Assembly: GCA_017543645.1 (NCBI GenBank)
Contig: JAFYFR010000030.1
Span: 1-24,761 of the forward strand
Direction of reading: 5' to 3'
DNA: 24,761 nucleotides
Source: Bacteroidales bacterium
Lineage (GTDB): Bacteria > Bacteroidota > Bacteroidia > Bacteroidales > UBA3824
A model generated the notes under the pieces. It saw only the letters and a list, made by a program, of their open reading frames with translations, ran no database searches and was not told the origin of the DNA. Shown in pieces: positions 5,994 to 14,390 of the stretch (positions are counted from its first letter, which is position 1; each line of letters opens with the position of its first letter). The position numbers were made by a program, and so were the translations under genes.

Positions 5994-8204
5994 ATGAATA
6001 AGGCAGACATTACAGATTTTGTAATCAATGTAGGAATTCTGTTGATATTCAGGTCGATTTACGATTTCTACTGGGTAAAATACCGCGAAACCAACAAGCC
6101 TCTGATGCAGGTTGCCACAGGCTTGGTAGTGGGCTGTACGGGTATTTTGCTGATGATAGAGAATATCGGCTGGTACCGCGGTAGTGCAATATTTATCGAT
6201 GCCAAAACCGTGCTGCTGTCGCTTTCGGGGCTGTTTTTCGGAACATGCCCCACATTCGCGGCAGCGGTGGTGATGGCGGGTTTTGCCGTGTACAGATTTT
6301 TTTTCTCGCCAATACCGTTATACTCCGAAGATATGGAGTCAGAACTATGGAACGCCCGAGCGTACCTCACATTCGACCTCATAACTATCGCTATCGCGGC
6401 ATTGAGCGGCATACTGCTAAACAAAGTCCGGCCCGGATGGATAACCGGACGCTATCATAGAACCCTGATTCTGTTAGCGTTTGTGGTACACATACCGATG
6501 TTCGTAATGCTACCTGCATTAGGATTGTCGCATCAGGACACAGCCACCAAAATGCTCACCCTCGCACCGGCTGTTCTCGGAATATTTCCGGCGGCGGTGA
6601 TACTCTTGGGAAAGCTCATGGTTAACGACGTTTCGCGATGGGACACCAAGGAGCAGCTCGCCAACTGCGAGGAAAAATTCAACAACGTGGCACTCTGCAC
6701 CGACGACTGCCTTTGGGAAATGGACAAGCATGGATATGTAACATACGTCAGCAGCTCCGTCACCAAGATTTTGGGATACAACCCAGACGACATCATCGGC
6801 AAAAAGCCTTTCGAGTTTATAAGCGGAATAGAGTCGAAACACAACCTCATCGGCTATATAGACAAAAACGCCGACAAAAACGCCATTTTCGATAGCGACC
6901 TTATACTCAAGCATAAAGACGGCGTGCAAATAAGATGCACGGCACGGGGTATCAAGCGTTTCGACAGATTTGGAAACCTCTCGGGATATGTGGGCGTAGT
7001 GCATAATGTCAACGACCAGTATATACAGCGCGAACTGCTCAGGCACAACCAGATGCAGCTCCGCGAGCAAAACCGCCAATACGAGCTACTAAACAAAGAG
7101 CTGAAACAGAACAACGAAAAAATCAACTCCATCAACAAGGCGCTCACCGAGGCTAAAGAGAAGTCGGAAACCGCCGAAAAAAGCAAAAAAACATTCATTG
7201 CCTACATCAGCCAGGAGGTGAAGACACCCATAGCGGCTATCAACGACTATCTCGACAACGCAATGTCGTTTGGCAGCATCGAAGACCGCAGCAATTTTAT
7301 CGCCGTGGTAAAACAGCAGTGCGGCGACATCATGCTGCTGCTCGACGAGATTTCCGACATGGAAAAAATAGAGGACGGCTCGTTCAAACCCTGCGAAACC
7401 TCCGGCGACATAGGCTACCTATTCAACGAGGTATGCGTGTATTACAACCTGCGAAGCCTCTACCTCAACAACCGCCGTATCGAGTTTGTGCGCGAAATAA
7501 CCATCAAAGGCGAAGACCAAGTGGTAAAAACCGACTTTCAAATCATTACCAAGGTTCTCAAAACCCTTATTAACAACGCCTGTCGGTATACCAACGCGGG
7601 AAGAATCTCATTCAGATGCTCGCTCAGCGAAGACCGCTCCGAAATTGTCTTCGAAGTTTCGGACACGGGCATAGGCATCGACAACCCAACATTGGAAACC
7701 ATTTTTACACGTTACACCACCGACTCCTCCACCACTCCCGGCTACGGTTCGGGCATAGGTTTGGCAGTGTCGAAAGCCGTAATAGAGTATTTAGGCGGCA
7801 GAATCTGGGCAGAATCTGAAAAAGGCGAAGGCACAAGTTTCTACGTGGCAGTACCATACCACAAAGCAGAACTTACTTCCATCGAAAACACATACCGATG
7901 GCGAGGCAAAAACGTGGTGGTGATGGCAAAAGACCGTTTCCTATCAGTATACATCACCAACATGCTCATCAAAACCGATGTACATTATAAGGTGTACACT
8001 TTGGAACAGAAGTTTGACTCGCTGCCCGACGATGACAACGAAAAGTACGACGCCGCAATTATAGACATGCGCCTTACCAAATCGATATTCGCCAACCAGA
8101 TACAGCGTTTTGTCACCCAAAAATCTATTCCAGTGGTAGAAGCCGACAACGATGCCGACAGCAACTCAATATACGAGTCGCTGGCAGCAATATTATCTGT
8201 TTAG
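5994..8204 (+). CDS. Membrane PAS histidine kinase-like protein with Gln at the phosphoacceptor site and a degenerate receiver domain
   Basis: 736 residues. Residues ~1-210 form about six membrane helices resembling the LytS-type 5TM sensor (IDAKTVLLSLSGLFFG, then FAAAVVMAGFAVYRFFF). A PAS domain follows (~226-345, DDCLWEMDKHGYVTYVSSS), then a Gln/Asn/Lys-rich coiled coil (~347-398) and a HisKA-like helix. The H-box reads FIAYISQEVKTP, with Gln407 (codon CAG, 7212-7214) where the phosphorylated His belongs. The ATP-binding domain looks intact: N-box LINNACRYT, G1 DTGIGI, G2 GSGIGLAVSK. From ~640 a receiver-like domain has an Asp at the right place (IIDMRL, Asp691) but lacks the N-terminal acidic pair and a clear conserved Lys. 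It probably shares a transcript with galM; no response regulator gene is adjacent. Signalling without His autophosphorylation is inference. The end overlaps the convergent exonuclease gene by 12 bp. Confidence 0.85.
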   Translation: MNKADITDFVINVGILLIFRSIYDFYWVKYRETNKPLMQVATGLVVGCTGILLMIENIGWYRGSAIFIDAKTVLLSLSGLFFGTCPTFAAAVVMAGFAVYRFFFSPIPLYSEDMESELWNARAYLTFDLITIAIAALSGILLNKVRPGWITGRYHRTLILLAFVVHIPMFVMLPALGLSHQDTATKMLTLAPAVLGIFPAAVILLGKLMVNDVSRWDTKEQLANCEEKFNNVALCTDDCLWEMDKHGYVTYVSSSVTKILGYNPDDIIGKKPFEFISGIESKHNLIGYIDKNADKNAIFDSDLILKHKDGVQIRCTARGIKRFDRFGNLSGYVGVVHNVNDQYIQRELLRHNQMQLREQNRQYELLNKELKQNNEKINSINKALTEAKEKSETAEKSKKTFIAYISQEVKTPIAAINDYLDNAMSFGSIEDRSNFIAVVKQQCGDIMLLLDEISDMEKIEDGSFKPCETSGDIGYLFNEVCVYYNLRSLYLNNRRIEFVREITIKGEDQVVKTDFQIITKVLKTLINNACRYTNAGRISFRCSLSEDRSEIVFEVSDTGIGIDNPTLETIFTRYTTDSSTTPGYGSGIGLAVSKAVIEYLGGRIWAESEKGEGTSFYVAVPYHKAELTSIENTYRWRGKNVVVMAKDRFLSVYITNMLIKTDVHYKVYTLEQKFDSLPDDDNEKYDAAIIDMRLTKSIFANQIQRFVTQKSIPVVEADNDADSNSIYESLAAILSV

Positions 8205-8969
8205 CCGCGCGCCGCGGAGCTTTATGGCGGTAAGCACTTTTTTGGTGTAGAGCGGGAAATCTCCGTTCATCATCCAAGTGTAGTAATTAGGTTCGGCTTT
8301 AAGCACGTCGGTAACCTTAGCTCCCTTGTGCTTTCCAAAGTTGACAATCTCGTTGCCTTGCTCGTCGTAGACAAAGCGTCCGGCAAAATCCACATTGTTG
8401 GTCTGCACCGAAAAGTCAGAAAGCTTTTCCACGTCGTTTTCGATCTGGTCCTGATATTTTTCGAGCTGGGCTTTAAGCACTTCGTAAGTGGCACGGGTGT
8501 CGCCGAGAGCCGAATGTGCGTCGGTAAGCTCCTTGCCGCAGTAGAATTTGTATGCGGCTGCGAGATTGCGCTGCTCGAGCTTGTGGTATATCACCTGCAC
8601 GTCGATAGAGCGGCGTTTCTTCATGTCAAAGTCGATGCCTACGCGAAGAAACTCCTCGGCGAGCAGAGGCAGGTCAAACTTGTTGGAGTTGAATCCGGCG
8701 AGGTCGCAGTTTTCGATAAACTTGTTGAGCCTGGGCGCAATGTCGGCAAACTTTGGGCACTCTTTGAGGTCGTCGTCGGTGATGCCGGTGATTTCTATAG
8801 CCTCCTTGCTCATAGGAATCGTAGGATTAACACGGGAAACAAAAGATTCCTCGCTATGGTCGGGATTGATTTTTAGCACACACACCTCGATTATGCGGTC
8901 GGAACTGATGTTCAAACCGGTGGACTCAAGGTCGAAAAATGCTATCGGTTTTTTAAGATTAATTTCCAT
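8193..8969 (-). CDS. DnaQ-like 3'-5' exonuclease (DEDDh) with ExoX-like C-terminal domain
   Basis: 258 residues from ATG 8969. The N-terminal ~180 residues are an RNase T/DNA polymerase III epsilon-type exonuclease. Exo I is FDLESTG (Asp13, Glu15), Exo II lies in [12 protein letters not shown], and Exo III is HSALGDT with His152 and Asp157, the DEDDh arrangement. The C-terminal part ([15 protein letters not shown], then [15 protein letters not shown]) resembles the small domain found at the end of ExoX-type exonucleases. It is likely to trim single-stranded 3' ends in repair or proofreading; substrate and partner are not shown. The start codon lies inside the end of lptB (11-bp overlap), so the two genes are translationally coupled. 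The end overlaps the convergent kinase gene by 12 bp. Confidence 0.88.
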   Translation of the reverse strand: MEINLKKPIAFFDLESTGLNISSDRIIEVCVLKINPDHSEESFVSRVNPTIPMSKEAIEITGITDDDLKECPKFADIAPRLNKFIENCDLAGFNSNKFDLPLLAEEFLRVGIDFDMKKRRSIDVQVIYHKLEQRNLAAAYKFYCGKELTDAHSALGDTRATYEVLKAQLEKYQDQIENDVEKLSDFSVQTNNVDFAGRFVYDEQGNEIVNFGKHKGAKVTDVLKAEPNYYTWMMNGDFPLYTKKVLTAIKLRGARLNR

Positions 8970-9819
8970 CTATGTCTGTGGTGTTTTCTATGTCGGATTT
9001 GGGTTCTTCTTTTAGCTGAGGTTCTCCTTCTGTCAGGAGTTCTTCTTCTGGCTTGGACTCTTCTTCCCCCTCCTCGCTGTTGGTGAGGTAAGCGGGACGG
9101 CGTAGCTCGAAGTTTTTGCCAAGGTATACGCGGCGCACTTCGGGGTCGTTGGCGAGGTCTTCGGGCGTTCCTGCCTGAAGAATTTTTCCGTCGTAAAGCA
9201 GATATGCGCGGTCGGTTATGGCGAGTGTCTCATCCACATTGTGGTCGGTGATAAGGATGCCGATATTCTTGTTTTTGAGCGTTGCCACAATGCCTTGGAT
9301 GTCTTCTACGGCAATAGGGTCAACACCGGCGAAAGGTTCGTCCAAAAGTATAAACTTAGGATCCACGGCGAGGGCTCGGGCAATTTCGGTACGGCGACGC
9401 TCACCGCCCGAGAGCTGTATTCCGAGGCTCCTGCGGATGTGTCCGAGGCCGAACTCCTCGATAAGGCTTTCGAGTTTTTGCTTCTGATACTCCTTGCTGA
9501 ATCCGCGCACCTCCATCACCGACTTGATGTTGTCTTCCACGCTCATCTGGCGGAATACCGATGCCTCCTGGGGCAAATATCCCACGCCGAGCTGCGCGCG
9601 GCGGTACATCGGGTACTTAGTGATTTCTGTACTGTCGAGAAAAATCTGTCCGCCGTTGGGCTTGATAAGTCCCACAATCATGTAAAACGAGGTGGTCTTT
9701 CCTGCTCCGTTAGGGCCGAGCAGACCTACAATCTCGCCCTGCGACACGTTGATCGACACGTCTTTAACAACGGTACGCTTCCCGTATATTTTTATAAGGT
9801 GTTCTGCTGTTAGTTTCAT
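8959..9819 (-). CDS. lptB: Lipopolysaccharide export ABC transporter ATPase, with an acidic C-terminal extension
   Basis: 286 residues. LptB powers extraction of LPS from the inner membrane through LptFG. Walker A is GPNGAGKTT, the Q-loop YLPQEAS, the signature [16 protein letters not shown], Walker [16 protein letters not shown] and the switch His is in [11 protein letters not shown]. The [17 protein letters not shown] and [12 protein letters not shown] stretches are characteristic of LptB rather than of generic ABC ATPases. The usual family ends near [11 protein letters not shown] (residue ~239). Here about 47 further residues follow, 16 of them Glu or Asp. The tail overlaps the exonuclease start by 11 bp. 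No other lpt gene is adjacent, a common state for this gene. Confidence 0.93.
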   Translation of the reverse strand: MKLTAEHLIKIYGKRTVVKDVSINVSQGEIVGLLGPNGAGKTTSFYMIVGLIKPNGGQIFLDSTEITKYPMYRRAQLGVGYLPQEASVFRQMSVEDNIKSVMEVRGFSKEYQKQKLESLIEEFGLGHIRRSLGIQLSGGERRRTEIARALAVDPKFILLDEPFAGVDPIAVEDIQGIVATLKNKNIGILITDHNVDETLAITDRAYLLYDGKILQAGTPEDLANDPEVRRVYLGKNFELRRPAYLTNSEEGEEESKPEEELLTEGEPQLKEEPKSDIENTTDIDGN

Positions 9820-9851
9820 CTATTGAGCTTATTTTTCCAGCGCAAATATCT

Positions 9852-9889
9852 AAAAAAAAAGCAAAATGACTAAATCATTTTGCTTTTTT
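9852..9889 (-). terminator. Intrinsic terminator of the CBM48 gene (symmetrical)
   Basis: GCAAAATGA (9861-9869), loop CTAAA and TCATTTTGC (9875-9883), flanked by a run of A on one side and T on the other. On the minus strand the hairpin is followed by nine Ts. It lies between the CBM48 stop and lptB, ending the CBM48 transcript. The structure would also work on the plus strand. Confidence 0.85.
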
Positions 9890-9910
9890 ATTTTCATTTT
9901 TCAAAAAAAA

Positions 9911-10294
9911 CTACTTAACTTCGATAACCGAATTGATGCCAAGGTCGTTTTCTTCTTTGGGAAGGTAGGGATCGTTGCCCCAGATAGTGCCGTCGAAGAT
10001 GTAACGAAACTGGTGAACGCCTTTTTCAAGTTCTATTTCGGCAGAGAAAGTCTTGGTCTTCTCGTCAAATTTCATCACGGTGTTTTCTTTGTCCCAATTG
10101 TTGAAATCGCCCGCAAGATTAACGGTTTGAGCGTTGTTGGCGGCTTCCTGAGAAATCGAAAAAGTTGTCTTTACCTTAGAAGAGTTAAAGATTGATGCTG
10201 GCTCTTCTTTTTTTGTTGCTTTTTTTGTGGTTGTTTTAGCAGTTTTGGTGGCTTTTTTTTCTTCAGCCTCGGTTGCTTTTTTCTTTGTTGCCAT
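9911..10294 (-). CDS. Small CBM48 (glycogen-binding, isoamylase N-terminal type) protein with Lys-rich N-terminal tail
   Basis: 127 residues. Residues ~1-32 are a low-complexity Lys/Ala/Thr/Glu tail (MATKKKATEAEEKK and repeats of TKKAT). The rest is one early-set/CBM48 domain: TVNLAGDFNNWDKENTVMKF, FSAEIELEKGVHQFRYIFDG, then WGNDPYLPKEENDLG. This fold is found in glycogen-branching enzymes, isoamylases and the AMPK beta subunit, where it binds glycogen or starch. Here it stands alone with no enzyme domain and no signal peptide, so it should be cytoplasmic. A role as a glycogen-associated or scaffold protein is inference. The tail resembles nucleic acid-binding tails. It has its own -7 element and terminator, so it is probably monocistronic. 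Confidence 0.82.
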   Translation of the reverse strand: MATKKKATEAEEKKATKTAKTTTKKATKKEEPASIFNSSKVKTTFSISQEAANNAQTVNLAGDFNNWDKENTVMKFDEKTKTFSAEIELEKGVHQFRYIFDGTIWGNDPYLPKEENDLGINSVIEVK

Positions 10295-10324
10295 GTTTTG
10301 TGTTTTTGGTTATTATTAATAATG

Positions 10325-10332
10325 CAAAGATA
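10325..10332 (-). promoter_or_regulatory. -7 element of the CBM48 gene
   Basis: On the minus strand TATCTTTG matches TAnnTTTG exactly, 30 bp upstream of the start codon. The -33 region is poorly conserved. Confidence 0.55.
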
Positions 10333-10403
10333 AGTATTTTTTATTTATTGATAACTTTTTTCTGTGATTTTTATATTAAGTTTGGTTAAACTTTTTGATT
10401 TGC

Positions 10404-12326
10404 TTATTCTTGTGCTGTACCTTCTGTTATGAAATATTCGCCCGAAGCATTTTGCGACACCACTTGGTCGTCCAACATTTTTTGCAGAACGTAGGAAATG
10501 TTGTGTTGGTCGTGCGAGGTGCTTTGAATAATGCCTTCGATAGTGGTAGGAGCTATTTTTAAGGTGCTGAATATGGTGTCGAATAACTCGTCGAACTCCT
10601 CGCTGCTGAGAATTTTAGTTTTTTTAGACCGGCACACGTCGCACTGTCCGCAGTCTTGTCCTTGTGTTTCGCCAAAATATTCTGTGAGTTGGCGGCTTCG
10701 GCAGGTCTGGTCGTTGAGGCAGTATTTTATCACAGCGTTGACCCTCTGTGTGTAATGCTCTCTGAGCAGGTCGTAGCTCTGCGGACTTATGATAATGCTC
10801 TTTTCGTCAAGACGTTCCTCGGTAAATATAATAAAAGGTGTGCGTTTTTGCGGAATATAACTGATAATTTTTTGCGACGACATTTTTTTGAGCATCTCAA
10901 TCACGGTGTCGCAGCTGCATTGGAAATATTTTGCAAGTTCTTCCTCGCTGATATTGGCGTAATTACTGAATAATCCTGTGTAACTGCGCAAAAGCAGCTT
11001 TATAAATGCATCGATCTGACGGTTAGCCACCTGATATTTGTATAGGTCTTCGCGAGAGATTACAAACATTATGCGCGAACTTACGGTGATTTCTTCTGTG
11101 GTTTCGATGTAGCCATTGCGCTGAAGAATTTTCAACGCGCTCAGGCACTGCATGATATTAAAGGAGTACTGCTCCACAAAATGTCCGATTTTAAACTCGA
11201 AAGTTCTTCCTTTGGCAGAGCCTATGGGTATCTGGTAATAGTTGCCCAATGCGGTGTAAACCCGTTTGATATACTCACGCGGCGGAAACGAGTTGGTAAG
11301 GTTGCGGCGGAGCGAGGCAATGTCGTAGTCGTTGTAAAGCATAACGGCGTAAGCGGTTTTCTCGTCGCGGCCGCCACGTCCGGCTTCTTGGAAATAGGCT
11401 TCGAGGCTGTCGGGAACGTCCAAATGCACCACAAACCTAACGTCGGGCTTGTCGATACCCATACCGAATGCGTTAGTGGAGCAGATTATGCGCGTTTTGC
11501 CGTCTTTCCACTGCTGCTGACGAAAATCTTTGTAAGCCTGAGTAAGTCCGGCGTGGAAATAATCGGCAGAAATGCCGTGTTTCAGAAGGAACTCGGCAGT
11601 CTCGCGTGTCTTCCTGCGGTTGCGCACATAGACCACTCCTGTGCCTGGCTGGTTGTTGACAATGCGCATGAGGTAGTTCTCCTTGTCATCCACCTTGCGG
11701 ACAATATACACGAGGTTGCTGCGTGCGAAACTCTTTTTGAAGAGATTTTTTTCTTTAAAAAGCAGTTTTTCCTGAATGTCGTCGGCCACTTGGGGCGTGG
11801 CAGTGGCGGTTAGGGCAAGCACAGGCACTCCGGGAAGATGCTGGCGTATTTCGGCGATTTTGAGGTACGACGGGCGGAAATCGTATCCCCACTGCGATAT
11901 ACAATGTGCCTCATCAACAGCCAACAAACTCACTTTTAATGTTTTAAGACGCTCCAAAAACAATTCTGTGCCCAATCTTTCGGGCGAAAGGTAAAGAAAC
12001 TTTGCCCCGCCGAATGTGCATGAGTCAAACGCCGCCTGAATTTCGAGAAAAGTAAGTCCCGAATAGACAGCCACGGCAGGAATATTCCGGCGGCGAAGGT
12101 TCTCCACCTGGTCTTTCATCAGGGCAATAAGGGGCGTAATCACCACGCACACGCCCTCCTTGCTCAACGCAGGCACTTGAAAAATGATACTTTTGCCGCC
12201 GCCGGTGGGCAACAGTCCGAGAGTGTCCTTGCCCTCGTCGGCCACGGATCGTATAATTTCCTCCTGCAGAGGGCGGAACGAGGTGTATCCCCAGTATTTT
12301 TGCAATATGTCGGTGTAAATGCTCAT
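10404..12326 (-). CDS. recQ: ATP-dependent DNA helicase RecQ
   Basis: 640 residues from ATG 12326 (MSIYTDILQKYWGYTSFRPL). An upstream ATG would add 31 residues unlike any RecQ and lies in the promoter region, so it is rejected. RecQ unwinds DNA 3' to 5' in recombination and fork repair. Motifs are the Q-motif region (FRPLQEEII), Walker A LLPTGGGKS, DEAH box AVDEAHCISQWGYDFRPSY, LALTATATP, FGMGIDKPDVRFVVH and the arginine-finger region QEAGRGGRDE. A zinc site lies late, with cysteines in TCRSRQLTEYFGE and QDCGQCDVC. A ~160-residue region separates the helicase core from the zinc site. No standard HRDC domain follows; the last ~70 residues look like a small winged-helix segment. This layout departs from E. 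coli RecQ. Confidence 0.93.
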   Translation of the reverse strand: MSIYTDILQKYWGYTSFRPLQEEIIRSVADEGKDTLGLLPTGGGKSIIFQVPALSKEGVCVVITPLIALMKDQVENLRRRNIPAVAVYSGLTFLEIQAAFDSCTFGGAKFLYLSPERLGTELFLERLKTLKVSLLAVDEAHCISQWGYDFRPSYLKIAEIRQHLPGVPVLALTATATPQVADDIQEKLLFKEKNLFKKSFARSNLVYIVRKVDDKENYLMRIVNNQPGTGVVYVRNRRKTRETAEFLLKHGISADYFHAGLTQAYKDFRQQQWKDGKTRIICSTNAFGMGIDKPDVRFVVHLDVPDSLEAYFQEAGRGGRDEKTAYAVMLYNDYDIASLRRNLTNSFPPREYIKRVYTALGNYYQIPIGSAKGRTFEFKIGHFVEQYSFNIMQCLSALKILQRNGYIETTEEITVSSRIMFVISREDLYKYQVANRQIDAFIKLLLRSYTGLFSNYANISEEELAKYFQCSCDTVIEMLKKMSSQKIISYIPQKRTPFIIFTEERLDEKSIIISPQSYDLLREHYTQRVNAVIKYCLNDQTCRSRQLTEYFGETQGQDCGQCDVCRSKKTKILSSEEFDELFDTIFSTLKIAPTTIEGIIQSTSHDQHNISYVLQKMLDDQVVSQNASGEYFITEGTAQE

Positions 12327-12331
12327 TGGTA

Positions 12332-12339
12332 CAAAGGTA
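12332..12339 (-). promoter_or_regulatory. -7 element directly in front of recQ
   Basis: On the minus strand TACCTTTG matches TAnnTTTG exactly and ends 6 bp before the recQ ATG. A start site at the usual distance would fall on or next to the ATG, giving a leaderless or near-leaderless mRNA. No clear -33 box is seen. Confidence 0.4.
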
Positions 12340-12370
12340 AAAAAATTTTCTTTGAATATAAATATTTTTC

Positions 12371-12378
12371 TAATTTTG
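12371..12378 (+). promoter_or_regulatory. -7 element of the foldase operon
   Basis: TAATTTTG matches TAnnTTTG. TTTG lies at 12351-12354, only 16 bp upstream, shorter than the usual 19-20 bp. It would drive the four-gene operon that starts at 12449, with a 5' UTR of about 64 nt. Confidence 0.4.
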
Positions 12379-12448
12379 GCAAAAATTACGGAGATTGTTT
12401 TTCCGTGGATGTTTAACAACCTTTATATTATTGACAAACTTTATAAAA

Positions 12449-14380
12449 ATGAAAAAGTTTTTTACATTACTAATAGTTGCAAACAGCGTATTTTCAGGCG
12501 TTTCTGCGCAAAATCAGGAGCCCATACTTGTTATCGACAACAAACTCGAGGTATATGCCGACGAGTTTGTGCGCGAGTACGGACAATTTGCCGACGGATA
12601 TGTGGACGAGGATCTTCCTTCGCTGATAGAGCGTTACGCCGACTACCGTCTGCAGATTTACGATGCCGAACAACGCCGCCTCGACACAGCCGCCTCGGTG
12701 CGCGCTGCCCGTGAGTATTATCAAAACTACTTAGTTACAAAGCACATAGCCGAAGGCGCGAAAGCCAAGAAAATTATTGCGCAACTTGCTGGCGAATGTG
12801 GCATCCAATATCGTGTGGAGCATATACAGGTGAATTTAAACACATACCAGCCCGCCGACACCGCCGCAGCTTATTACAAAGCCGAAAAAATCCGCACAAG
12901 GCTGCTCTCCGGCGCGGATTTCGCACTTACCGCCCGACAGATTTCGGACGATCCGTCTGCCAACTTCAACGGCGGCGACCTCGGATATATCTCCGTTCTG
13001 GAGATGCCCAACAACAGTTTCGCGCAGTATGTGAAATCGCACGTCAACAGCAACGAGATTTCCGCTCCGATACTCTGCGCCAAGGCTTACCATATTATTA
13101 AGGTTTCTGACTCGCGTCCCGCAGTGGATTCGGTTACGGTGTCGTGCATCGAGATCCGAAAAACCAAAAAACGACGCGCCGATGACTCGCTCTACCTGCT
13201 CGCCAACCAGATTTGCGAAAAAATCAAAAGCGGCGAAGATTTCGCATCTCTTCAGAAAAAGCACTCGTACCAACAAGGCAGCCAGAAGCTTGCACTATTT
13301 GAGGCTGTGGCAAGATACGGCGTACAGCTCAACAATCTCAAATACTCTGGCAACGCATACGACAAGCCTTGCGACACTTACGACTCATACCTGATAGTAA
13401 AACTCGAAAAACTGCATCCCCGCGGTCAAGACCGCAACATGGAGGAGCTGGCAAAATCGCGTTTCTTGGTAAGCGACCGTTACAAAGAACTCACCAGCCA
13501 GTTTATCGACAGCGTGAAAAACGTTTCGGGATACTCCGCACCAAGCGACTACGGCGGATTAACAAAAGCCATCGACGAAACTATTTTTGACGGTGAGTGG
13601 GTGCCTCAGGACGGATTAACCCTGATCGACGACCAATTGTTCACTTTCGGCGGACGCCCATACTCCATTGGCGACTTTGCCAAATACATCTACGAAAATC
13701 AGAAACCGTGCAACACCACATCCATAAAGCTCTACTTGGACAACAAAATCAAAGATATGACCGACCAGCTTGCACTCAACGCCGCGCCCAAAATGCTGTT
13801 GCGCCGCTATCCCCAATACCAGTCGCTCATTCACGAATACACATTTCCGATACTCTACTCACTCGCCGACAAATACAACAAGACCGAGCAAAAAGCCGAA
13901 AACTACTCCGATGTGGAAGAGTATTACAAGAAAAACTCGCTCAACTATCTCAGCGGATATTCGCTCTATCTGCGGATTTTTGAACCTGTGGACGGAGCAT
14001 CGCCCAAGAAAGTGATGAAGGCAGCCAACGACATTTCAGGCGACATAGCCAAAATGCCCGACCGCGCACTGCTCAAACCCGTTGCCGCCGACACATTCCA
14101 ACTGGGTGAGAACCACGTGGCAGACATTGTGATACGCGGATTCAACTCGGCAGAATACTCCTACCCCGCCGACAAAGTTATCAAGCTCACTCAACAAAAC
14201 AGCATCGTAACGGTAAAAGTTTTGGAAGAGCCGCATCCTGTGGAACTCAGCCAGATATTCCCGCAGGTGAGCAACGAATACCGCAAGACACTGAAATCCG
14301 AATATGTACGCATACTCCGTCAAAAATACAATCTGAAGATTTCAAAGGACGCTGAATCAATTCTAAAAGAATTATTTTAA
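12449..14380 (+). CDS. Periplasmic parvulin-type peptidylprolyl isomerase
   Basis: 643 residues from ATG 12449, chosen because it begins a typical signal peptide (MKKFFTLLIVANSVFSGVSA, then QNQ). An in-frame ATG at 12395 would precede it with unrelated residues. One clear parvulin domain is seen early (EHIQVNL, then GADFALTARQISDDPS, GGDLGYI, and KAYHIIKVSDSRP). A second, degenerate one follows (SGEDFASLQKKHS). The remaining ~350 residues are not assigned. The architecture is that of SurA-like foldases, which chaperone outer-membrane proteins through the periplasm. It is the first gene of an operon with two further SurA-like genes at 10- and 6-bp spacing. Confidence 0.88.
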   Translation: MKKFFTLLIVANSVFSGVSAQNQEPILVIDNKLEVYADEFVREYGQFADGYVDEDLPSLIERYADYRLQIYDAEQRRLDTAASVRAAREYYQNYLVTKHIAEGAKAKKIIAQLAGECGIQYRVEHIQVNLNTYQPADTAAAYYKAEKIRTRLLSGADFALTARQISDDPSANFNGGDLGYISVLEMPNNSFAQYVKSHVNSNEISAPILCAKAYHIIKVSDSRPAVDSVTVSCIEIRKTKKRRADDSLYLLANQICEKIKSGEDFASLQKKHSYQQGSQKLALFEAVARYGVQLNNLKYSGNAYDKPCDTYDSYLIVKLEKLHPRGQDRNMEELAKSRFLVSDRYKELTSQFIDSVKNVSGYSAPSDYGGLTKAIDETIFDGEWVPQDGLTLIDDQLFTFGGRPYSIGDFAKYIYENQKPCNTTSIKLYLDNKIKDMTDQLALNAAPKMLLRRYPQYQSLIHEYTFPILYSLADKYNKTEQKAENYSDVEEYYKKNSLNYLSGYSLYLRIFEPVDGASPKKVMKAANDISGDIAKMPDRALLKPVAADTFQLGENHVADIVIRGFNSAEYSYPADKVIKLTQQNSIVTVKVLEEPHPVELSQIFPQVSNEYRKTLKSEYVRILRQKYNLKISKDAESILKELF

Positions 14381-14390
14381 ATTATTAAAA

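Noticed and set aside
6519..7079. 186-codon open frame on the minus strand inside the kinase gene
   Set aside because: The plus strand carries PAS and membrane motifs here; the antisense frame has no supporting feature.
10378..10393. Hairpin AAGTTT-GGTT-AAACTT downstream of recQ
   Set aside because: In the recQ direction no T-run follows; in the other direction there is a T-run but no gene to terminate. Too weak to list as a terminator.
12327..12419. 31-residue N-terminal extension of RecQ
   Set aside because: The extra residues do not resemble RecQ and would be encoded by the divergent promoter region.
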